Source: Flavobacteriaceae bacterium (GTDB lineage Bacteria > Bacteroidota > Bacteroidia > Flavobacteriales > Flavobacteriaceae). Taken from it: a stretch of DNA of 60,045 bases. Of the stretch, positions 55,477 through 60,045 are shown one piece after another. Numbering within the stretch: the stretch's first letter is position 1; every line of letters starts with the position of its first letter. The position numbers and the translations under genes are program-made. Under the pieces are notes generated by a model. It saw nothing but the letters and a program-made list of their open reading frames with translations, was not told the DNA's origin and did not search any database. Location of the stretch: positions 1-60,045 of the forward strand of contig JAURNV010000014.1 in assembly GCA_030830005.1 (NCBI GenBank). The letters run 5' to 3'.

Positions 55477-55849
55477 ACGATGTCCATTCTCTAATATAAT
55501 CATTCTCGTCATATTCTTTGGAAGTTAAAACCAAACATACAGCACCGGCAGAAAAATGATGTAATTCTCTCCAAATCATTGGAGGCACAAGAAGACCTTT
55601 TGTTGGGTTATTAAGTACTACCCGTGTTTCTTCTTTTCCTGTTTTAAGCAAAACTTCAAAACTTCCACTCAGTGGGACTATTATCTGATGAGTATGTTGC
55701 AATGCATGCCCACCACGACTACTCCCACTTGGGACATCGAACAAATAGAAAACCCGCTTTAAATCAAACGGAAGTTCACTATTTTGCAAAAAAGCCAGAT
55801 TTCCTCTTGGGTCTTTAACAGTCGGAATAGCAATCCAGGTAAGGTCCAT
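55451..55849 (-). CDS. dTDP-sugar 3,4-ketoisomerase (FdtA/QdtA-like cupin)
   Basis: The 132-residue cupin converts dTDP-4-keto-6-deoxyglucose to a 3-keto sugar. The family pattern DPRGNLAFLQ, RVFYLFDVPSGSSRGGHA, HTHQIIVPLSGSFEV and VPPMIWRELHHFS is complete, including the conserved His and Arg. Distinguishing FdtA (galacto product) from QdtA (gluco product) needs alignment. It is the last gene of a four-gene operon with a flippase, aminotransferase and acyltransferase, which together imply a 3-amino-3,6-dideoxyhexose. Confidence 0.9.
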   Translation of the reverse strand: MDLTWIAIPTVKDPRGNLAFLQNSELPFDLKRVFYLFDVPSGSSRGGHALQHTHQIIVPLSGSFEVLLKTGKEETRVVLNNPTKGLLVPPMIWRELHHFSAGAVCLVLTSKEYDENDYIREWTSFTRIVSLR

Positions 55850-55854
55850 AATAT

Positions 55855-57123
55855 TTATACGAGTTTTTTTCTAAGTAAAAATACAACCAATATTAAACAT
55901 CCAATATATCGAACGGCATTTGCCATAACTACTCCTTCAATTCCAAAGTCATCAATCAAAAATACACTTGTAGCAATAAGCAATGAAAATGAAAAGGCTT
56001 CAACAATAAAATAATCAGTTAGTCTCTTTTTGGCGACTAAATAATAAGCAAATATCAAAAAGATTACACGAAACCAATCGGCAATCAATTGCCATTTAAA
56101 CAATGCTGTTATGGATAAAAAATCTGGCGTGTAAAGTATTTTTGTAATTGGTGTTCTAAGCAAGTAAACAGCTATCATCCCAAAGGAAACAATGGGTACT
56201 AATGTTTTCAGGATGGATATTGACTCGTGCCGCAAACGAAACGAAGGGTTGTGCTCAGAAAATTTAGGCAAAACGTAAATGGTAAAAATAACAGATATGA
56301 ATACAAAATAATTTGTAGATACCATATTCATAGCAGTCCATAAACCAGCAGATGCTAAATCTATTTTTTGAGTGATTAAAAACCGTAAACCAATCTCAAT
56401 TACATGAACAAAAGCAATTGAAATTAAGGTCATTGCAATGTAGGGTAATACAGTTCTTATTTTGGAAAAACCCCATTGAAAATTGTTTGGAATTAGCGCT
56501 TTGTACTCGGATGATTTTATGTAAACTACATATATGATAAAACCAAAAACAGCGCGTGAAAGTAAAGCAACAAAACCTCCTTTTAACCCATAAAAATACA
56601 ACAATAAAACCATGAAAACTGTTGTAGCAAAAGTGTTTAAAAGTTGTAGGTTTGATAGTGCCTTGTATGCTTTTTTACCGCTTAACAAGCCTTCCATGAG
56701 CATGATTAAACCCATGAACGGAAAGCTAAAAACTAATGCTTGTATGAGTAGACCATTTGAATCTCCAAAATACAACTGAAGTGCAATCCATTCTTGTTGC
56801 CAAAACAGCACTATTATAAGGAGTATTGACGCACTAAAAAAAAGACTAATAACAGTGTTCATAACTGCTCCGTGTGTAGACTTTTCCTTTAAAGCAGCCG
56901 TTTCAGAAATAACGGCATTCTGTGTGCCAAAAGATGAGAAAGCACCCAATACTTCTAAAAGGCTTCGGAAATTAGCTAGTACCGCAAGTCCAGGTGCACC
57001 GACAAAGACAGCAATAGCTTTTTGTGATATAATACCAACAGCTAGTCGCAAAACACCTGCAATCCCTGTATAACCAATCATACGAAAAAGTATATTATTT
57101 CCTAAGTTTCGAATGATTTTCAT
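55855..57123 (-). CDS. Wzx-type polysaccharide flippase
   Basis: This 422-residue membrane protein has about twelve predicted helices in the pattern of the MATE/MOP superfamily O-antigen flippases. The first segment (IRNLGNNILFRMIGYTGIAGVLRLAVGII) is typical of the Wzx/O-antigen translocase branch. It should move undecaprenyl-linked oligosaccharide across the inner membrane. Its ATG overlaps the aminotransferase stop by one base (TAATG). A Wzy polymerase and ligase are not seen in the window. Confidence 0.88.
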   Translation of the reverse strand: MKIIRNLGNNILFRMIGYTGIAGVLRLAVGIISQKAIAVFVGAPGLAVLANFRSLLEVLGAFSSFGTQNAVISETAALKEKSTHGAVMNTVISLFFSASILLIIVLFWQQEWIALQLYFGDSNGLLIQALVFSFPFMGLIMLMEGLLSGKKAYKALSNLQLLNTFATTVFMVLLLYFYGLKGGFVALLSRAVFGFIIYVVYIKSSEYKALIPNNFQWGFSKIRTVLPYIAMTLISIAFVHVIEIGLRFLITQKIDLASAGLWTAMNMVSTNYFVFISVIFTIYVLPKFSEHNPSFRLRHESISILKTLVPIVSFGMIAVYLLRTPITKILYTPDFLSITALFKWQLIADWFRVIFLIFAYYLVAKKRLTDYFIVEAFSFSLLIATSVFLIDDFGIEGVVMANAVRYIGCLILVVFLLRKKLV

Positions 57124-58232
57124 TAGTATGTATTTAGAACATCTATAATATACTGAACTTCATTTTCGTGTAGACTTGGGTATAAAGGAATACTAACTAC
57201 TTCATTATGGTATTTTTCAGTTAAGGGAAATTTATGATTGTTGTATTCAGAAAGTGCTTTTTGTTTATGTGGAGGAATAGGATAGTGAACCAAACTGCCC
57301 ACCCCTTTTGAAATCAAAAATTCCATGAAATCATTTCGATCAGCAACACGAACAACAAATAAATGAAATACGTGAGATCCATCAAGGTCACAGGCAGGTA
57401 GTAAAATTTTTGAGTTTTTTATCTCATTGAGATAGCGTGATGCAATAGTAATACGGCGTTTACATGCTGCTGGATAGTCTGCTAATTTTAACCCTAAAAA
57501 CCGGGCTTGCAATGCATCTAGTCGCATATTAAAACCTAGCAAATCATGATGGTACTTTTTTGTAGAACCATAATTCTGGATAGTCCGTATTGCTTTTGTC
57601 AAGTTAACATCATTGGTAGTAACGGCACCTGCATCCCCAAGTGCTCCTATGTTTTTAGTAGGGTAAAAACTAAAAGCGGCGGCATCGCCTACAGCCCCTG
57701 CCATGAGCCCACTTTTAGATACGGCTCCATGAGCTTGTGCAGCATCTTCAATGAGCAAAATGTCATGCTTTTTTGCATATGCTCTAAACATATCAACATC
57801 AACAAGCTGTCCATAAAGGTGGACTACTAAACAAGCTTTAACACTTGAAGTGGTAAGTTGTTCTACTTGATTCACGTCCATGTTAAAAAACCCATTTGAA
57901 GGCTCAGCAAAAACGGGTGTGAGTCCGGCTTGAATAACGGCTAAAATAGAAGCAATGTACGTATGGGCAGGCACTAAAACACTGTCACCATCCTTAAGTA
58001 TTCCAAGTGATTTATATCCTTCAAAAATCAAACGAAGCGCATCTAACCCATTACTGGTGCCAACACAATAATGTGTGCCGCAAAAGGCAGCATATTGTTG
58101 TTCAAAGCGAGTAACTGCGTCACCAAGAATGAACTGGCCGCTTTCTAAAAAATGTGAAAGCTCCGATGCAAAATCTTTTGCATAAGATGCGTTTTCGGCT
58201 TTTATATTAAAGAAAGGAATCTTGCTAGCCAT
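57123..58232 (-). CDS. DegT/DnrJ/EryC1/StrS-family sugar aminotransferase (FdtB/QdtB-like)
   Basis: The 369-residue PLP enzyme aminates a keto sugar nucleotide. The PLP Lys is K193 in SFYPTKNIGALGDAG; the cofactor-binding EDAAQAHGA and the N-terminal GTSNGLDAL are in place. With the ketoisomerase it would make dTDP-3-amino-3,6-dideoxyhexose; the family includes FdtB/QdtB. It begins eight bases inside the acyltransferase gene and ends in a one-base overlap with the flippase. Confidence 0.92.
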   Translation of the reverse strand: MASKIPFFNIKAENASYAKDFASELSHFLESGQFILGDAVTRFEQQYAAFCGTHYCVGTSNGLDALRLIFEGYKSLGILKDGDSVLVPAHTYIASILAVIQAGLTPVFAEPSNGFFNMDVNQVEQLTTSSVKACLVVHLYGQLVDVDMFRAYAKKHDILLIEDAAQAHGAVSKSGLMAGAVGDAAAFSFYPTKNIGALGDAGAVTTNDVNLTKAIRTIQNYGSTKKYHHDLLGFNMRLDALQARFLGLKLADYPAACKRRITIASRYLNEIKNSKILLPACDLDGSHVFHLFVVRVADRNDFMEFLISKGVGSLVHYPIPPHKQKALSEYNNHKFPLTEKYHNEVVSIPLYPSLHENEVQYIIDVLNTY

Positions 58233-59181
58233 GAGTAAAACTAAATCGTTGCTGATCGTATGATTCGCACCCTAATTCTCTTTTGTAATTTACTAATCCC
58301 TTTGGATATGAAAATTTAGAATTGGCTGGAATAGACCCCATATCAAAAAAATGATATCCATCAGTACGATACTTTTGTATCAAATATAAATACAAAAAAT
58401 CTAGAGGCGCTGAGGATTCGTGACCAAGTGCTGTTGCGCCATACTGTGACCTTATAATTTTATTTTTAATAAAAAGAGTTATACCCGCTAATAGCTTGTC
58501 CTCATGATATATATTCCATTGCTTGATATGCTCAGGAAATCTTTGATGAAGCAAAACAATCTCTTCGAGTTGATGAACGGGTCTTGATTGATGCTTTTCT
58601 TTCAAACATGGAATCAAAACTTTATTCCAAAAGGGAGTGAGATCATTGTCAAGCACAATTGAAAAAGTATTCCTTTTTGTGTTTTTTCTAAATCTCTTAT
58701 GCTTAGTCTTATGTGCTTTTGAAGAATCTCCTAGGTTAACAGCCATTGAAAGTAACGGGGTAACATCTTCTGCACCCAATGAGATTATAGCATATGCTTG
58801 ATCCTTAATACGGGTAGCGTAAAAGGGTGGTGGAAGAGTGATATTTAAAGTGTTGATATTGTGGTCTTTACAAAAGTCTAAAATGGAAGCATACACCGCT
58901 TTTTCAAAAAGATCATGAGCATTATCTTCATCATAAATTAATCCACCGTACGACAATCCCATATGTGAGTTAATAGCATTAACGTGTGATAAATTAGCTG
59001 GAAAAAGGGCAACAAGAGACGATTTTTCATATATGAGTAAGGAAAAATCAATAAAACGATCATTATGATACTCCATAAAATCACGATAAAACAGAAAGGA
59101 AAATGGACAAAACTCCGACACATGCCTGTCCCATATATTTTTATCAGAAGATTTAAATCTCTTAACGTTAAAACGTTTCAT
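58225..59181 (-). CDS. FemAB/GNAT-like acyltransferase
   Basis: The 318-residue protein has the two-GNAT-fold look of FemAB-like enzymes: a start KRFKSSDKNIWDRHV, a central HKTKHKRFRKNTKR basic stretch, and a C-terminal GNAT core with FFDMGSIPANSKF. It may acylate the amino sugar made by its neighbours; the usual acetyltransferases of FdtC/QdtC type are hexapeptide-repeat proteins and none is present. It is the first gene of the operon. Confidence 0.78.
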   Translation of the reverse strand: MKRFNVKRFKSSDKNIWDRHVSEFCPFSFLFYRDFMEYHNDRFIDFSLLIYEKSSLVALFPANLSHVNAINSHMGLSYGGLIYDEDNAHDLFEKAVYASILDFCKDHNINTLNITLPPPFYATRIKDQAYAIISLGAEDVTPLLSMAVNLGDSSKAHKTKHKRFRKNTKRNTFSIVLDNDLTPFWNKVLIPCLKEKHQSRPVHQLEEIVLLHQRFPEHIKQWNIYHEDKLLAGITLFIKNKIIRSQYGATALGHESSAPLDFLYLYLIQKYRTDGYHFFDMGSIPANSKFSYPKGLVNYKRELGCESYDQQRFSFTHG

Positions 59182-59195
59182 TCAGTAATAAAACG

Positions 59196-59203
59196 CAAAC
59201 TTA
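59196..59203 (-). promoter_or_regulatory. -7 promoter element of the amino-sugar operon
   Basis: TAAGTTTG on the minus strand matches TAnnTTTG and lies 15 bases before the acyltransferase ATG, in the 31-base gap behind typA. No TTG is found in the proper place within typA. Confidence 0.45.
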
Positions 59204-59212
59204 ATGAAATAA

Positions 59213-60045
59213 TTACCCTACTTGCTTGCTTCTTCGTTTACGCTCGTTTTCGTCAAGGTAAATTTTACGCAATCGCAGTGCTCCTGGGGTTACTTCAACG
59301 TATTCATCTTTCTGGATGTATTCTAGGGCTTCTTCAAGGCTAAATGTAATGGGGGGTGCTAACTTTACCTTATCATCAGAGCCTGAAGCACGAACATTGG
59401 ATAGTTTTTTTGTTTTGGTAACATTTACAACCAAATCGTCTGCTCTAGAGTTCTCGCCAATTACTTGCCCTGTATAAATTTCTGCGCTTGGCGGAATGAA
59501 AAATTTCCCTCGGTCTTGGAGTTTATCTAACGAATAAGGGATAGCCGTTCCTTTTTCCATAGAAATTAGTGAGCCGTTAATTCGGCCAGGTATATCTCCT
59601 TTAAAAGGCTCATAAGCCACAAAACGATGATTCATAATTGCCTCTCCCGCGGTTGCTGTAAGCAGCTGATTTCGAAGTCCAATTATCCCACGAGAAGGAA
59701 TTTTAAAGGAACATACCATGCGCCCACCTTTGGGCTCCATAGCTAACATTTCGCCTTTACGCATGGTCACCATTTCAACAGCTTTCCCGGAAACTCCTTC
59801 AGGTAAATCAATAGAAAGCTCTTCAATAGGTTCACATTTTTTACCATCAATTTCTTTTATAATAACTTGCGGTTGCCCTATTTGCAACTCGTATCCCTCT
59901 CGTCGCATAGTTTCAATAAGGACAGACAAGTGCAATACGCCACGACCGTACACCATAAATTTATCGGCAGAATCGGTTGATTCTAACCGCATAGCAAGAT
60001 TTCTTTCCAACTCGCGCTCTAAGCGTTCTTTGATATGGCGCGAGG
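59213..60045 (-). CDS. typA: translational GTPase TypA/BipA, C-terminal part, cut by the window edge
   Basis: The frame runs to the window edge; its first visible residues read SRHIKERLERELERNLAMRLEST, so the true start lies outside. The remaining 277 codons hold domain III and V-like folds of BipA (GRGVLHLSVLIETMRREGYE, GRMVCSFKIPSRGIIGLRNQ) and the C-terminal domain (LSNVRASGSDDKVKLAPP, ALEYIQKDEYVEVTPGALRL). TypA is a ribosome-associated GTPase for 50S assembly and stress growth. The GTPase domain is not visible here. Confidence 0.95.
   Translation of the reverse strand, partial: SRHIKERLERELERNLAMRLESTDSADKFMVYGRGVLHLSVLIETMRREGYELQIGQPQVIIKEIDGKKCEPIEELSIDLPEGVSGKAVEMVTMRKGEMLAMEPKGGRMVCSFKIPSRGIIGLRNQLLTATAGEAIMNHRFVAYEPFKGDIPGRINGSLISMEKGTAIPYSLDKLQDRGKFFIPPSAEIYTGQVIGENSRADDLVVNVTKTKKLSNVRASGSDDKVKLAPPITFSLEEALEYIQKDEYVEVTPGALRLRKIYLDENERKRRSKQVG

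Overview
The window is chromosomal DNA from a member of the Bacteroidota, most likely a marine-type Flavobacteriaceae; the genus cannot be fixed. Three things point there. Many intergenic gaps carry the TTG-N17-23-TAnnTTTG promoter typical of Flavobacterium and Bacteroides. The gene content is characteristic: a fused SecDF, a fused CcsBA, a Rho with a long low-complexity insert, BshB1, a SurA pair next to guaB, and an OmpP1/FadL protein behind proS. The DNA is AT-rich and very densely coded. No insertion sequence, prophage, CRISPR array or rRNA gene was seen, and no gene-free gap exceeds 300 bases.

Layout. 1-10.3 kb (minus strand): the start of an unrecognised gene; a cytochrome c maturation operon (ccsBA plus two unknowns); guaB with two periplasmic folding proteins; and an unusual porin / FMN-binding protein / four-helix membrane protein operon. 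10.3-18.6 kb: an HMG-CoA lyase, a DUF3050 protein, three exported peptidases and a small outer-membrane barrel. 18.6-22.5 kb (minus): tRNA-His and a six-gene operon (DUF1599, tpiA, prmA, clpS, glutathione peroxidase, bshB1). 22.5-31.5 kb: folP-cdaA, an ABC exporter with truA, a phosphodiesterase, a glycosyltransferase, rho and ggt. 31.7-33.8 kb (minus): two tandem PPK2 kinases, then tRNA-Glu with rpsT.

33.9-37.1 kb (plus): a tightly packed five-gene operon (YHS, DoxX, ATP-grasp, DinB-like, NRDE Ntn-hydrolase) with no described joint function. This is the best candidate here for an undescribed system. 37.1-52.3 kb is largely core: proS, an Arg/Ser-rich lipoprotein with an OmpP1/FadL barrel, folE-cysS-yidD, lgt, secDF, mdh, gyrB and asnB. 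52.4-59.2 kb: an FtsE with no FtsX beside it, followed by surface-polysaccharide genes: two glycosyltransferases, a dTDP-sugar 3,4-ketoisomerase, a Wzx-like flippase, a PLP aminotransferase and a FemAB/GNAT-like acyltransferase. Together the last four could make and export a 3-acylamino-3,6-dideoxyhexose glycan. The window ends inside typA/bipA.

Compaction is a theme. Six convergent gene pairs overlap at their 3' ends, several same-strand junctions are ATGA, TAATG or TAGATG, and several promoters lie so close to the start codon that the mRNAs should be leaderless or nearly so. Function names rest on motifs and family resemblance read by eye; no database search was run.
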